A stretch of 64,000 nucleotides of DNA from Actinoallomurus sp963823735 (GCA_963823735.1 CAWGMO010000001.1:1984001-2048000), one strand, 5' to 3'. Counted from the first letter of the stretch, positions 15,624 through 23,899 are shown. Numbers and translations are program-made. The notes: generated by a model not told the origin, from the letters alone.

Positions 15624-17486
15624 ATGCAGAATTCAGGTAGCCGTCCTGGCCCGTCGCCTCGATGGTGTTCATGCCGTGTTCCGGATGATGTAGAGCATTC
15701 ACACGGCGTCAGCCGGCGGAAAGTGCTCGGCGGCCTGACCGCGGCCAGTGCCCTCACGCTCGCGGGCTGGCCCGGCGCGGCAGAGGCCGCGACCAAGGGC
15801 CACGGGCACGACCGGTCGGTGACGATCACGATCATGGGGACGTCCGACCTCCACAGCCACGCGCTCAACTGGGACTACTACCAGGACGCCGCGTACACCG
15901 ACAAGGCCGGGAACGTCGTCGGGCTGTCGCGGGTGTCGAGTGTCGTGAAGCAGATCCGCAAGGAGCGCGGACGCGACCGTACGCTGCTCTTCGACGCGGG
16001 CGACACCATTCAGGGAACGCCCCTCGGCTTTTACTACGCCACCGTCGAGCCCATCACCACCACCGGGCAGATCCACCCGATGGCGCGGCAGATGAACGCG
16101 CTCGGGTACGACGCGGTAGCGCTCGGAAACCACGAGTTCAACTACGGCATCCCCTTCCTGCAGAAGTGGATCAGCCAGATGGACGCGCCCGTGCTGGGCG
16201 CCAACGCCGTTCACGCGGGCACGACGAAGCCGGCGTTCGAGCCGTACATCATCAAGAAGATGCACGTTCCCGGTCACCCGCCGATCCGGGTCGGCCTGCT
16301 CGGCCTGACCAACCCCGGCGTCGCCATCTGGGACAAGGCCAACGTCTCCGGCAAACTCGACTTCCTCGACCTGATCGAGACGGCCAAGCGGTGGGTGCCG
16401 AAGATCCGCGCCCGCGGCGTCGACGTCATGGTCATCAGCGCGCACGCCGGTGACAGCGGGCTGTCCTCCTACGGCGGCGACATCCCCGTCGAGAACGCCG
16501 CCGCGATGGTCGCCGAGCAGGTGCCGGGAATCGACGCGATCCTCTTCGGGCACGCGCACCTCGACATCCCCCAGCGGTTCGTCACCAACAAGGTCACCGG
16601 CAAGACCGTCGTCATGAGCGAGCCGCTGTGCTGGGGCGAGCGCCTGTCGGTCTTCGACCTCACGCTGACGCGGCACCGCGGCGGCTGGAAGGTCGCCTCC
16701 AGCTCCGCCACGACGGTGAACACCAACACCGTGCAGGACGACCCGAAGATGGTCGCGCTGGTCAAGAAGCAGCACGACGCCGTCGTCGCGTACGTCAACA
16801 AGGACGTGGCCACCTCCACCGAGGAGATGTCCGCCGCGGAGTCCTGCTGGAAGGACACCGCGATCCTCGACTACATCAACCTCGTGCAGACCGACACGGT
16901 CACGAAGGCCATCGCCGGCACCGAGAACGCCTCCCTGCCGGTGATCTCCATCGCCGCGCCGTTCAACCGCGCCGCGACCTTCCCGGCCGGCAAGGTCACG
17001 ATCAAGGACATCGCCGGGCTGTACATCTACGACAACACGCTGCTGGGCAGCATCCTGACCGGCGCCCAGGTCAAGGCGTACCTGGAATACTCCGCGAAGT
17101 ACTACAAGCAGGTCGCCGCCAGCGCCCCCGTCGACCCGGAGTCCTGGACCAACGCCAACAACCTGCCGGACTACAACTACGACCAGTTCTCCGGCGTGAC
17201 GTACGACGTCGACATCGCCAAGGCCGAGGGCTCGCGCATCGCGAACCTCGCCTACGACGGCAAGCCGGTCACCGACGACCAGAAGTTCGTCGTCGCGGTC
17301 AACAACTACCGCCAGTCGGGCGGCGGCGGCTTCCCGGGCATCTCCACCGCCCCGGTCGTCTACAACGCCCAGGTCGCGATCCGCGAGGCGATCGTCGCGT
17401 ACGCCTCGGACGCCAAGACCATCGACCCCGCCACGTTCCACGTGGAGAACTGGAAACTGGTCCGCGACGGCTCACCCGTCTTCTGA
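15624..17486 (+). CDS. Tat-exported bifunctional metallophosphatase / 5'-nucleotidase
   Basis: 620 residues. A twin-arginine signal (SRRKVLGGLTAASALTLAGW) ends near AEAA. The only in-frame start before it is ATG 15624, giving an unusually long n-region of about 30 residues. Calcineurin-like metal sites: TSDLHSHALNW, FDAGDTIQGTP, ALGNHEFNYG, VISAHAG and ILFGHAHLD. The 5'-nucleotidase C-terminal domain follows from about residue 400 (QTDTVTKAIAG, FSGVTYDVDIAKAEG, VAVNNYRQSGGGGFPG). Likely hydrolyses extracellular nucleotides or cyclic phosphates for phosphate salvage. Followed by a strong terminator. Confidence 0.93.
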   Translation: MQNSGSRPGPSPRWCSCRVPDDVEHSHGVSRRKVLGGLTAASALTLAGWPGAAEAATKGHGHDRSVTITIMGTSDLHSHALNWDYYQDAAYTDKAGNVVGLSRVSSVVKQIRKERGRDRTLLFDAGDTIQGTPLGFYYATVEPITTTGQIHPMARQMNALGYDAVALGNHEFNYGIPFLQKWISQMDAPVLGANAVHAGTTKPAFEPYIIKKMHVPGHPPIRVGLLGLTNPGVAIWDKANVSGKLDFLDLIETAKRWVPKIRARGVDVMVISAHAGDSGLSSYGGDIPVENAAAMVAEQVPGIDAILFGHAHLDIPQRFVTNKVTGKTVVMSEPLCWGERLSVFDLTLTRHRGGWKVASSSATTVNTNTVQDDPKMVALVKKQHDAVVAYVNKDVATSTEEMSAAESCWKDTAILDYINLVQTDTVTKAIAGTENASLPVISIAAPFNRAATFPAGKVTIKDIAGLYIYDNTLLGSILTGAQVKAYLEYSAKYYKQVAASAPVDPESWTNANNLPDYNYDQFSGVTYDVDIAKAEGSRIANLAYDGKPVTDDQKFVVAVNNYRQSGGGGFPGISTAPVVYNAQVAIREAIVAYASDAKTIDPATFHVENWKLVRDGSPVF

Positions 17487-17493
17487 CCTGTGG

Positions 17494-17526
17494 TGCGGCG
17501 CACCGGTCCCGCACCGGTGCGCCGCA
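17494..17526 (+). terminator. Terminator hairpin after the nucleotidase gene
   Basis: Perfect 14-bp stem (17494-17507 with 17513-17526) with loop CCCGC, starting seven bases past the stop codon. In the rest of the 17487-17755 gap I see no gene. Confidence 0.75.
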
Positions 17527-17731
17527 GGACAGTGAGCCCGCTGGCGACGCCCGGCGGGAGCGGATCGCCGGCGTACGCGACACGTACACCGAAATGCACG
17601 AAACGGCGGAGGTTGTGCTGACCTTCGCGATGGGTAGCCTCACGATCGAGTCGGGAAGTTCGATCGGCTTCGCGTTCGTTTGAGCAACCGCCGGTGGCGG
17701 ACCGTTGGGAGTTCGGCTCCCGGGTGGGTGG

Positions 17732-17751
17732 GCATGCCTGAGGAGGCATGC
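17732..17751 (+). promoter_or_regulatory. Hairpin masking the ribosome-binding site of the MFS gene
   Basis: GCATGCCT (17732-17739) and AGGCATGC (17744-17751) form an 8-bp stem around loop GAGG. The GAGGAGG Shine-Dalgarno lies inside the hairpin, and the ATG follows four bases after it (17756). The folded form would block translation, so this looks like a translational attenuator. Confidence 0.5.
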
Positions 17752-17755
17752 TCCA

Positions 17756-18889
17756 ATGCGCCCCTATCTTCGCGTCCTCCGTACGCCCGGCCTGCGGGTA
17801 CCCCTGATCGCGACCGTTCTCGGCGCCCTTCCCCTCGGGATGTTCGGCCTCGGCCTGGTGCTGTTCGTCCACGCGCGGACCGGTTCGCTCGGCGAGGCCG
17901 GGCTGGGGGCCGGTGCCTTCGGGGTGGGGAACGCCGTGGGGCTGACCGTTCAGGGGTGGCTGGCCGACCGGTTCGGGCCGGCCGTCGTGCTGGTGTCAGC
18001 CGGGGTGGCCTGTGCCGTCTGGACCGTGCTGCTGGTCGTCGTCGTGCCGCCGGCGGGTGTCCTCGTGGCGGCGGCCGGCGCGGGGATCGCCGTGCCGGCG
18101 ACGACCGGGAGCATGCGGGTCCTCGTCGGTGAGCTGGTAGAGGAGGGCGACCGTGCGGCGGGCTACGCGCTGCTGGCCGTGCTGTTCCAGCTGGCGCTGC
18201 TGGCCGGGCCGCTCGTCACGTCGCTGCTGCTGGCGCCCGCCGGGCCCGGCGGGGCCGTGCTCGTGGCCGGTGGGCTGGCCTGTGCCGCCGGAGTGTTGTT
18301 CGCCGCGACCGGTGCGTCGCGTGCCCAGCGTCGCGTACGACGGGGTGTCCGAGGCAGATCGCGCTCCGGCGCGTCCGGTGCTCTGCTCCTGATCGCGGCG
18401 GGTGCCGGGATCTCGGCCGGGCTCGTCTCCGTCGCCGTTCCGGCCGCCGCTCTCGCGCGTGGCGGCGCGGCCGGGAGCGGGCCGCTCATCGCGGTGTCCT
18501 CCGCCGGTGAGATCGTCGGCGGGCTCGTGTACGGCGCGCGGCGGGGCTCCGCGGAGCGGCAGCTTCCGCTGATCCTCGCCGGGTCGGCGGCGGCGGCCGG
18601 GCTCACCGCCGTGCTCGCGGGGCGTCTCACCTGGCTGTTCACGGCGATGTTCCTCACCGGGATATGCGCCGGGCCGTTCGCCATCGCGACCTCGCGGCTG
18701 GTGGCGCCCCGGCAGGGGCCGTACTCGTTGATGGTCGGGCTCGGACTCCTCGGTGGGTCGGTGGGCAGCGGTGTGGGTGGGGCGATCGTGGACGCCCTGG
18801 GGTACCGGGCGGGCTTCATCGCCAACGCCGGCTGGCTCGCCTGCCTCCTCGCCGGCGTCGTGGCCGGGGACTCTCGGCGAAACGGGTGA
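17756..18889 (+). CDS. MFS transporter (putative exporter)
   Basis: 377 residues, about twelve hydrophobic helices split by a basic loop near residue 200 (RAQRRVRRGVRGRSRSG), the usual 6+6 major-facilitator layout. The GWLADRFG segment matches the conserved loop 2-3 motif. It resembles small actinomycete MFS proteins of the exporter type; substrate unknown. ATG 17756 sits just after a hairpin containing the ribosome-binding site. Monocistronic. Confidence 0.88.
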   Translation: MRPYLRVLRTPGLRVPLIATVLGALPLGMFGLGLVLFVHARTGSLGEAGLGAGAFGVGNAVGLTVQGWLADRFGPAVVLVSAGVACAVWTVLLVVVVPPAGVLVAAAGAGIAVPATTGSMRVLVGELVEEGDRAAGYALLAVLFQLALLAGPLVTSLLLAPAGPGGAVLVAGGLACAAGVLFAATGASRAQRRVRRGVRGRSRSGASGALLLIAAGAGISAGLVSVAVPAAALARGGAAGSGPLIAVSSAGEIVGGLVYGARRGSAERQLPLILAGSAAAAGLTAVLAGRLTWLFTAMFLTGICAGPFAIATSRLVAPRQGPYSLMVGLGLLGGSVGSGVGGAIVDALGYRAGFIANAGWLACLLAGVVAGDSRRNG

Positions 18890-18913
18890 CCGTCTGGCCT
18901 CCGCCGTATTACG

Positions 18914-18942
18914 GTGCGGATGCGGACAATTACAATCCGCAC
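18914..18942 (+). promoter_or_regulatory. Inverted repeat upstream of a hypothetical gene
   Basis: GTGCGGAT (18914-18921) and ATCCGCAC (18935-18942) are perfect inverted arms, with a second overlapping pair TGCGGA/TCCGCA at 18921-18926 and 18936-18941. They lie 19 bases before the ATG of the next gene; a likely operator or leader hairpin. Confidence 0.4.
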
Positions 18943-18961
18943 TCGGCTTACGGAGGTTGCG

Positions 18962-19495
18962 ATGCCCTCACTGTGCGATCCCGGGAAGGCGCCCGCGGGC
19001 GACATCGGGGCGGCCGTGCTCATCATCGACTCGCGGCTCAAGGCATTCCGGGCGGGTTCCGGGGAGCCGGATCTCGAAGGGCGGCGGCTCACCGACCAGT
19101 TACTTCGGTCCCTTGACTCCGAAGGCGCAGGTGACGTGCTCGATGGCACCTGCACGCTCATCTATCTCTACATGGAGTGGCTCCGGAAGGTGCACGAGGC
19201 GAAGGGGCAGGACGTCCTGGAGAACGTCGTCCCGTACGTCGTGGCCACCCTGAACGCCATGCCCGCCGGCGTACGGCCCGAGGGTATCCCCACCGTGGCG
19301 GGGATGATCATTGCGTCGGCCACCGGGCAGAGTCCCACGTTGTGGCGGAAGCAGTACGGGCCGTGGACGCGGGAGGAGATGCCCGCGCTGGAGGCGGGTG
19401 CCTTCCTGCTGGCCAAGTACATCAATGACATCACCGCCGACGACGACACCGCCACGCGCATGATCACGGAGCTGTTCGCCATCGGCGAGGACTAG
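18962..19495 (+). CDS. Conserved hypothetical protein
   Basis: 177 residues from ATG 18962, chosen for the CGGAGG eight bases upstream. All-helical, soluble, with an acidic C-terminus; no membrane segment. I do not recognise the family. Distinct parts: a repeated-helix core (LIYLYMEWLRKVHEAKGQDV, NVVPYVVATLNAMPAG) and a central AGMIIASATGQ. A paired inverted repeat lies in its leader. It ends in a strong bidirectional terminator facing snapalysin. Confidence 0.75.
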   Translation: MPSLCDPGKAPAGDIGAAVLIIDSRLKAFRAGSGEPDLEGRRLTDQLLRSLDSEGAGDVLDGTCTLIYLYMEWLRKVHEAKGQDVLENVVPYVVATLNAMPAGVRPEGIPTVAGMIIASATGQSPTLWRKQYGPWTREEMPALEAGAFLLAKYINDITADDDTATRMITELFAIGED

Positions 19496-19519
19496 GCCTC
19501 GGCGACGACTGGGGAACGC

Positions 19520-19554
19520 CGGAAGCCCTGTCCCTTCGCGGGACAGGGCTTCCG
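19520..19554. terminator. Bidirectional terminator
   Basis: Perfect 15-bp stem (19520-19534 with 19540-19554) with loop TTCGC between two convergent genes. Confidence 0.85.
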
Positions 19555-19566
19555 ATCTCAGCCGGA

Positions 19567-20142
19567 TCAGGGGGCGTCGAGCAGGATCTTCCCGCTGAAG
19601 GGCGTACGGGCCACGCCGTTGGCGTAGTTGGCCTCGACGCCGGCGATCTCGGACGCGTTCGGCGTGGCGTTCTTGCAGTCCACGCCGCCCGTCGAGCCGG
19701 ACATCAGCGACGAGCAGGGGCCGGGCTTGGCGTCGTCCAGGCCCAGGCTGTGGCCGAGCTCGTGGGCGGCGATCCGGGTGAGGTCGTAGCCCTCGTTCAC
19801 CGCCTCACGGCCGTACCAGACGGTGACCTGGCCGCCGGGGTGGACCGGGCCGAGGATCGACTGCGGCCAGCCGTCGTCCGCCAGGACCTGGATCTCGGCG
19901 TTCTGGCCGGGCGCGGCCTCGACGAGGTGGACGTTGTGGACGCTGGAGTTCCACGACTCGGCGCCGGCGACCACGGCGCTCTTGAACTCCGCGGCCTGGC
20001 TGTCGTCGTAGTACAGGGTGACGACGGCCGAGCGGTGGACGCTCGGGGTGGCGGGCGCGGCGTTCGCCGCCGGGATGAGTGCTACCGAGAGGGCGATCGC
20101 GCTCGCGCCCATCAGGGTGCGTGCGGCTGTGCGGTGCTGCAT
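19567..20142 (-). CDS. snpA: Snapalysin-type secreted metalloprotease (peptidase family M7)
   Basis: 191 residues. Signal peptide of about 28 residues (SAIALSVALIPAANA). The zinc motif AAHELGHSLGLDD gives His127, Glu128, His131 and Asp137, the HExxHxxGxxD pattern special to M7 snapalysins. The family disulfide cysteines are in GPCSSLMS and GVDCKNATPNASE. A secreted small neutral protease, in Streptomyces usually controlled by a divergent LysR gene (snpR); none is present here. Upstream lies a tandem ATAGGTC repeat that might bind a regulator. Confidence 0.93.
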   Translation of the reverse strand: MQHRTAARTLMGASAIALSVALIPAANAAPATPSVHRSAVVTLYYDDSQAAEFKSAVVAGAESWNSSVHNVHLVEAAPGQNAEIQVLADDGWPQSILGPVHPGGQVTVWYGREAVNEGYDLTRIAAHELGHSLGLDDAKPGPCSSLMSGSTGGVDCKNATPNASEIAGVEANYANGVARTPFSGKILLDAP

Positions 20143-20675
20143 GGCGGGGGCCTTCCTCTGTCGGGAACAAGCGTTGCCGCATGTCCCGGGTCAAGGTCGG
20201 GATGAGCCTATTTCCGGCGATTCTTCGTGACAAGGGGTGTCATGCACAGATAGGTCATAGGTCATCTGTCAGATTTCCGCGTTCGCCCACCTGTTTCGGC
20301 GTACATCGCCGCCTGGACCTCGCGGTTAACGGTGTCAGAGTCGGCCGCGCCCGCGGAGGGGGCTCGCGGTACGGCCGTGGGCGACCGCCCGCGAGCGCCA
20401 GTACGGCCCTGCCTCCGCCGGGCAGGCACCGAATTAAGCCGACCAGGAAACTCTGGTACGGCGCCGCCGACCGCCGAAGTGATCGCAACCCCCGGTCAAT
20501 TGGGGTTTCCGTAAAACAGGCTTGGGCCTGGACATTCTGGTGGTCGCATTTCATACTGCATGAGGTCAATGGCGACGAACGCGCTTACTCTTTGTCATTG
20601 ACAACAATGTGTGCGCGCGCATTTGCAATCCGTTGTTGCCTGCCGTCAAGGCAGTGCTAGGAAAGGAGCTTTGCG
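20143..20675. other. Intergenic region with promoter elements
   Basis: No supported gene. Seen: a tandem direct repeat ATAGGTC-ATAGGTC at 20250-20263 upstream of snapalysin, and a consensus-like -35 TTGACA at 20598-20603 before the small peptide gene, without a clear -10. The 3' half is visibly less GC-rich than the surrounding genes, as expected for promoter DNA. Confidence 0.4.
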
Positions 20676-20849
20676 ATGCCGACGCTTACCCTTGAGCCGC
20701 GCGACGCGGGAGTGCTGGAAGTCGACGGCCTCCAGGTCGAGTTCGACGGCGAGTCCATGGACTCCCCGCTCCACGGCCCGCAGGCCTGCGTGACCACCTG
20801 CGTCCGGACCGTCGCGACCTTCAACCCCTGCTACATCTCCATCAAGTAG
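20676..20849 (+). CDS. 57-residue candidate RiPP (lanthipeptide-like) precursor peptide
   Basis: ATG 20676 follows AAAGGAG at ideal distance, and a perfect terminator hairpin starts ten bases after the stop, so this is a complete stand-alone transcription unit. The acidic N-terminal part (residues 1-36, eight Asp/Glu, with LEVDGLQVEFDGE) looks like a leader. The C-terminal part from Ala37 is ACVTTCVRTVATFNPCYISI plus a final Lys: Cys 38, 42 and 52, Thr 40, 41, 45 and 48, Ser55 and no acidic residue. That is a composition suited to thioether or azole modification. No LanB/LanC/LanM/LanKC, radical SAM, cyclodehydratase, protease or exporter gene lies in the window. Precursor identity is an inference; a small unmodified structural peptide is the alternative. 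Confidence 0.6.
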   Translation: MPTLTLEPRDAGVLEVDGLQVEFDGESMDSPLHGPQACVTTCVRTVATFNPCYISIK

Positions 20850-20858
20850 CGGCGTTCG

Positions 20859-20895
20859 ACGAAGGGCCACCGGGCACTGTCCGGTGGCCCTTCGT
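20859..20895 (+). terminator. Terminator of the small peptide gene
   Basis: Perfect 15-bp stem (20859-20873 with 20881-20895), loop GCACTGT. Confidence 0.85.
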
Positions 20896-20970
20896 CGTGT
20901 CCGGGGTACTTGACACAGTGCAGGTCGGCGCCATATAAAACCATCTAGTTATAGAACTGGAAGGTTGGAC

Positions 20971-21315
20971 ATGCCTGCCGACGTACTCGACGCGACGTTC
21001 GCCGCCCTGGCCGACCCCACGCGACGGGCGATCCTCGCCCGGCTCGCGAAGGGTGAGGCGACCGTGGGGGAGCTGGCCACGCCGTTCACGATGAGCCAGC
21101 CCGGGGTCTCCAAGCATCTGCGCGTGCTGGAGGACGCCGGGCTGATCTCGCGGCGGCGTGACGCGCAGCGGAGGCCCTGCCGGCTGGAGGCCGCTCCGCT
21201 CAAGGACGCGATGGACTGGCTCGCGGACTACCGGGCGTACTGGGAGGAGAGCTACCAGCGGCTCGACGCGCTGCTCGGCGAGCTCGGCGGAGGTGAGGAA
21301 CATGACGCGCGATGA
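20971..21315 (+). CDS. ArsR-family transcriptional repressor
   Basis: 114 residues, a winged-helix ArsR protein: ATFAALADPTRRAILARLA, then VGELATPFTMSQPGVSKHLR with the recognition helix, and LEDAGLISRRRDAQRRPC for the wing. No metal-binding cysteine pair in helix 3, so it is of the non-metal class that always precedes an SRPBCC gene. ATG 20971 has GGAAGG upstream; an in-frame TTG at 20965 is possible. An imperfect dyad, CTAGTTATAGAACTG, lies just upstream and is the likely operator. First gene of an operon running to the NUDIX gene. Confidence 0.93.
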   Translation: MPADVLDATFAALADPTRRAILARLAKGEATVGELATPFTMSQPGVSKHLRVLEDAGLISRRRDAQRRPCRLEAAPLKDAMDWLADYRAYWEESYQRLDALLGELGGGEEHDAR

Positions 21316-21793
21316 CGGGCTGACCGTCACGGCGGTGTCCGACACCGAGCTGGTGCTGGCCAGGGCGTTCGCCGCGCCGCGACGGCTCGTCTTCGACGCG
21401 TTCACGCGGCCCGAGCTGCTCCGGCGCTGGCACGGCGCGCGCGGCTGGTGGCTCGCCGTGTGCGAGGTCGACCTGCGTCCCGGCGGCGCCTGGCGGTTCG
21501 TGTCGCACGGGCCGGACGGTGCCGAGATGGGCATGGGCGGGGTGTACGTCGACGTCGACGCGCCCGCGCGGCTCGTCCAGACCGAGGCGTACGACGGCTG
21601 GCCCGACGTGGAGTCGCTGGTCACGACCATCTTCGACGAGCACGACGGGCGTACGTCCATGACCGCCACCGTGCGGTACCCGACGCGGGAGGCCCGCGAC
21701 AGCGTGCTCCGCACTCCGATGAAACGCGGCGCCGGCGAGTCGTACGACCGCCTCGCCGACCTCCTCGGAGAGATCACGAAAGGCGACCGATGA
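21302..21793 (+). CDS. SRPBCC (AHSA1/START-like) domain protein
   Basis: 163 residues with the Aha1/SRPBCC cavity fold: LVLARAFAAPRRLVFDAFTR, LLRRWHGARGWW, CEVDLRPGGAWRFV and a C-terminal GAGESYDRLADLL helix. Overlaps the ArsR gene by 14 bases, the standard two-gene pairing. Probably binds a hydrophobic ligand; no enzymatic residues can be assigned. Confidence 0.93.
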   Translation: MTRDDGLTVTAVSDTELVLARAFAAPRRLVFDAFTRPELLRRWHGARGWWLAVCEVDLRPGGAWRFVSHGPDGAEMGMGGVYVDVDAPARLVQTEAYDGWPDVESLVTTIFDEHDGRTSMTATVRYPTREARDSVLRTPMKRGAGESYDRLADLLGEITKGDR

Positions 21794-22194
21794 CCGAGAA
21801 CCCACCCGTACGCCCCGGCGCGTACCTGCTCGAACTCGTGCCCGTCCCGGTGTCGGACATCGACCGGGCCAAGGAGTTCTACGCCGACGTTCTGGGCTTC
21901 CACCTGGACGTCGACGTACGCCCGGCCGACGGCGTACGCATCGTGCAGCTCACACCCGAAGGGTCGGCCTGCTCGATCTCCCTGACCGAAGGCGTCCCGT
22001 TCCTGGGCATGCCCGCCGGTACGCTCCGCGGCCTGCACCTGGTCGTGAGCGACATCGAGGCGTCGCGCACGGAACTCGCCGGACGCGGCGTGGAGATCGG
22101 CCCGGTCGAGGACATGGGCGGCGTCTTCTACGCCCAGTTCGCCGACCCGGACGGCAACACGTGGACCCTCCAGCACATGCCGTGGCGCGGCTGA
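21790..22194 (+). CDS. VOC-family (glyoxalase-like) protein
   Basis: 134 residues, one vicinal-oxygen-chelate domain made of two beta-alpha modules: VPVSDIDRAKEFYADVLGF at the start and FADPDGNTWTLQHMP at the end. The N-terminal metal His is replaced (VPV at the first strand), so metal binding is doubtful. ATGA overlap with the SRPBCC gene and TGATG with the NUDIX gene. Could be a glyoxalase, dioxygenase-like or resistance (ligand-binding) protein. Confidence 0.92.
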   Translation: MTENPPVRPGAYLLELVPVPVSDIDRAKEFYADVLGFHLDVDVRPADGVRIVQLTPEGSACSISLTEGVPFLGMPAGTLRGLHLVVSDIEASRTELAGRGVEIGPVEDMGGVFYAQFADPDGNTWTLQHMPWRG

Positions 22195-22640
22195 TGCGCG
22201 GGCTTGCGGACGAGGCGAGGCGGGACGGGATCGCCAAGCTGGTGGCGGGGGCGGTCGTGCACCACGAGGGGAGGGTTCTCGTGCTGCGGCGGTCGGCGGA
22301 GGACGATTTCCTGCCCGGGATCGAGGAGCTTCCCTCCGGCGGTGCCGAGGACGGCGAGAGCCTGGAGGAGGCGCTGGCGCGCGAGCTCGACGAGGAGATC
22401 GGATGGCAGGCCCCGGCCGAGGACGGCTTCGTGGCGCGGTTCGACTACGTCAGCGGTTCCGGGCGCAAAGCGCGCCAGTACACGTTCTCGGTGCCCTGGG
22501 CCGGGCAGGCCATCGTGCTCTCCGACGAGCACACCGCCTTCCGGTGGCTCCACCCGGACGCCGTGGACGACTCCGACCTGACGCCGGAGAGCGTCCAGGT
22601 CATCCGGGAGTGGGCGCTTGCGCATTGGCTGACCATCTGA
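22194..22640 (+). CDS. NUDIX hydrolase
   Basis: 148 residues. The Nudix box is complete: GGAEDGESLEEALARELDEEIGW fits GX5EX7REUXEEXGU, with Arg-Glu and Glu-Glu for Mg2+ binding. Preceded by KLVAGAVVHHEGRVLVLRRS. Hydrolyses a nucleoside diphosphate-linked compound, substrate unknown. ATG 22194 overlaps the stop of the VOC gene. Last intact gene of the ArsR operon. Confidence 0.93.
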   Translation: MRGLADEARRDGIAKLVAGAVVHHEGRVLVLRRSAEDDFLPGIEELPSGGAEDGESLEEALARELDEEIGWQAPAEDGFVARFDYVSGSGRKARQYTFSVPWAGQAIVLSDEHTAFRWLHPDAVDDSDLTPESVQVIREWALAHWLTI

Positions 22641-22642
22641 CT

Positions 22643-23151
22643 ATTTGCGGCACGGCCACCGCGGTGGCGGCCGACCTGCGGGATCCCGGTGCGGTCCAAG
22701 GCCTGGTCGACCGGGCGATGACCGACACGGGGCGGCTGGACATGATGGTCAACAATGCCGGGGTGTCGTTCCGCGGCACGCTCGCCGGCGGCGACCCTGA
22801 AGCCTGGCGGGAAATGCTCGAGCTGAACGTGCTCGCGCCGGCGGTGGGGTCGCGGGCGGCCGTGCGTGCCATGCGGGCGTGTGGCGCCGAGGGGCACATC
22901 GTGAACATCTCCTCCAGCGCCACCCGTCTGGAGGCGCCGGGATTCTACGGAGCGACCAAGACGGCGCTCGACGCGATCACCGTCTCGCTACGCCGGGAAC
23001 TGGAGAACGACACGATCCGCGTGGTCTCGGTGATCCCGGGCGCGCCGACGATGTGGCGCGCGCGGTGTTGTTCGCGATCACCCAGCCGATCGAGCTGAGC
23101 ATCTCCGAGATCGCCGTCCAGCCGGCCAGGCGACCGGCCGTACCGGCATGA
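22643..23151 (+). pseudogene. Short-chain dehydrogenase/reductase, truncated and frameshifted
   Basis: An SDR lacking its N-terminal nucleotide-binding GxxxGxG strand. It opens in the region of beta-strand 3 (AVAADLRDPGAVQGLVDRAM). NNAG, NISSSATRLEAPGFYGATK (the YxxxK active site) and RVVSVIPGA are intact. Just after this, at about 23050, roughly 30 residues are missing and the frame changes. The tail DDVARAVLFAITQPIELSIS to RPAVPA then ends at a stop overlapping the TetR start. This looks like real decay rather than a single sequencing error. Confidence 0.85.
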
Positions 23152-23738
23152 ACCCGCCCGGAAAAGCCGAGGCGCGGCGCGCCGAGATCCTGGACGCGGC
23201 CCAGTCGGTGTTCGGCCAGTACGGCTACCGCCGCACCTCGATGGACGACATCGCCCGCGAGGCCGGGATCGCCAAGGGAACGATCTACCTGAGTTTCACC
23301 GGCAAGGAGGAGGTCTTCCGGGCACTGGGCCGGCGCCTGGCCGAGCAACTGCTCACTGGCGCCGAGACCGCCAGGCAAGGCCTCGGAACGACCACGGACA
23401 GACTCGTCGCCATGCACACCGCCTGGTTCGGCACGTACGCCGAGCTGATCCGCCGCTCCCCGCACGCGGCCGAACTCCTGGACGCCAAGCACCGGCTGTC
23501 GGCGGACCTGGTAACGGACGCCGCAAGCCGTTACCAGGGGCTGGTCCGCGACGTCCTCACCGAAGCCGCCGCCGCACGGGAGCTGGACCTGGAGCGCGTC
23601 ACGGCCGACACTGCCGCTGAGCTGCTGGTCGCATCCGCCCGTGGGTTGCGGTCCGGCGCGACCTACCAGCGCAACCTCGAAACGCTGGTCCGGGTCATGG
23701 TCGCCGGGCTGTCTGTCGGCGCCGTACGGCGGCCGTAG
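23148..23738 (+). CDS. TetR-family transcriptional regulator
   Basis: 196 residues. N-terminal TetR HTH (ARRAEILDAAQSVFGQYGYR, TSMDDIAREAGIAKGTIYLS, GKEEVFRAL). The ligand domain is helical with no recognisable ligand class. The ATGA overlap with the broken SDR indicates the two were once translationally coupled, so it probably regulated that SDR operon. It survives intact although its partner has decayed. Confidence 0.93.
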   Translation: MNPPGKAEARRAEILDAAQSVFGQYGYRRTSMDDIAREAGIAKGTIYLSFTGKEEVFRALGRRLAEQLLTGAETARQGLGTTTDRLVAMHTAWFGTYAELIRRSPHAAELLDAKHRLSADLVTDAASRYQGLVRDVLTEAAAARELDLERVTADTAAELLVASARGLRSGATYQRNLETLVRVMVAGLSVGAVRRP

Positions 23739-23899
23739 GACTTCGACTAAGTCAGCGGGTCCGGGCGGACTGCACGGCAATTCATTTCAGGGCACGCGTC
23801 CAGATCAAATCGTGGTGATCAAGTAGGCGGCTGACCTGTGTGATCGAATATAGGTGGAGGTCTTTTTACCCGGGTTCCCTAGTACGGCCAGTGGCCGGT

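Noticed and set aside
15699..17441. 580-codon minus-strand frame opposite the nucleotidase
   Set aside because: Composition is that of an antisense shadow; the metallophosphatase motifs on the plus strand are unambiguous.
17570..17690. Short plus-strand frame (MHETAEVVLTFAMGSLTIES...) between nucleotidase and MFS genes
   Set aside because: No ribosome-binding site, no family resemblance and atypical codon use; likely non-coding.
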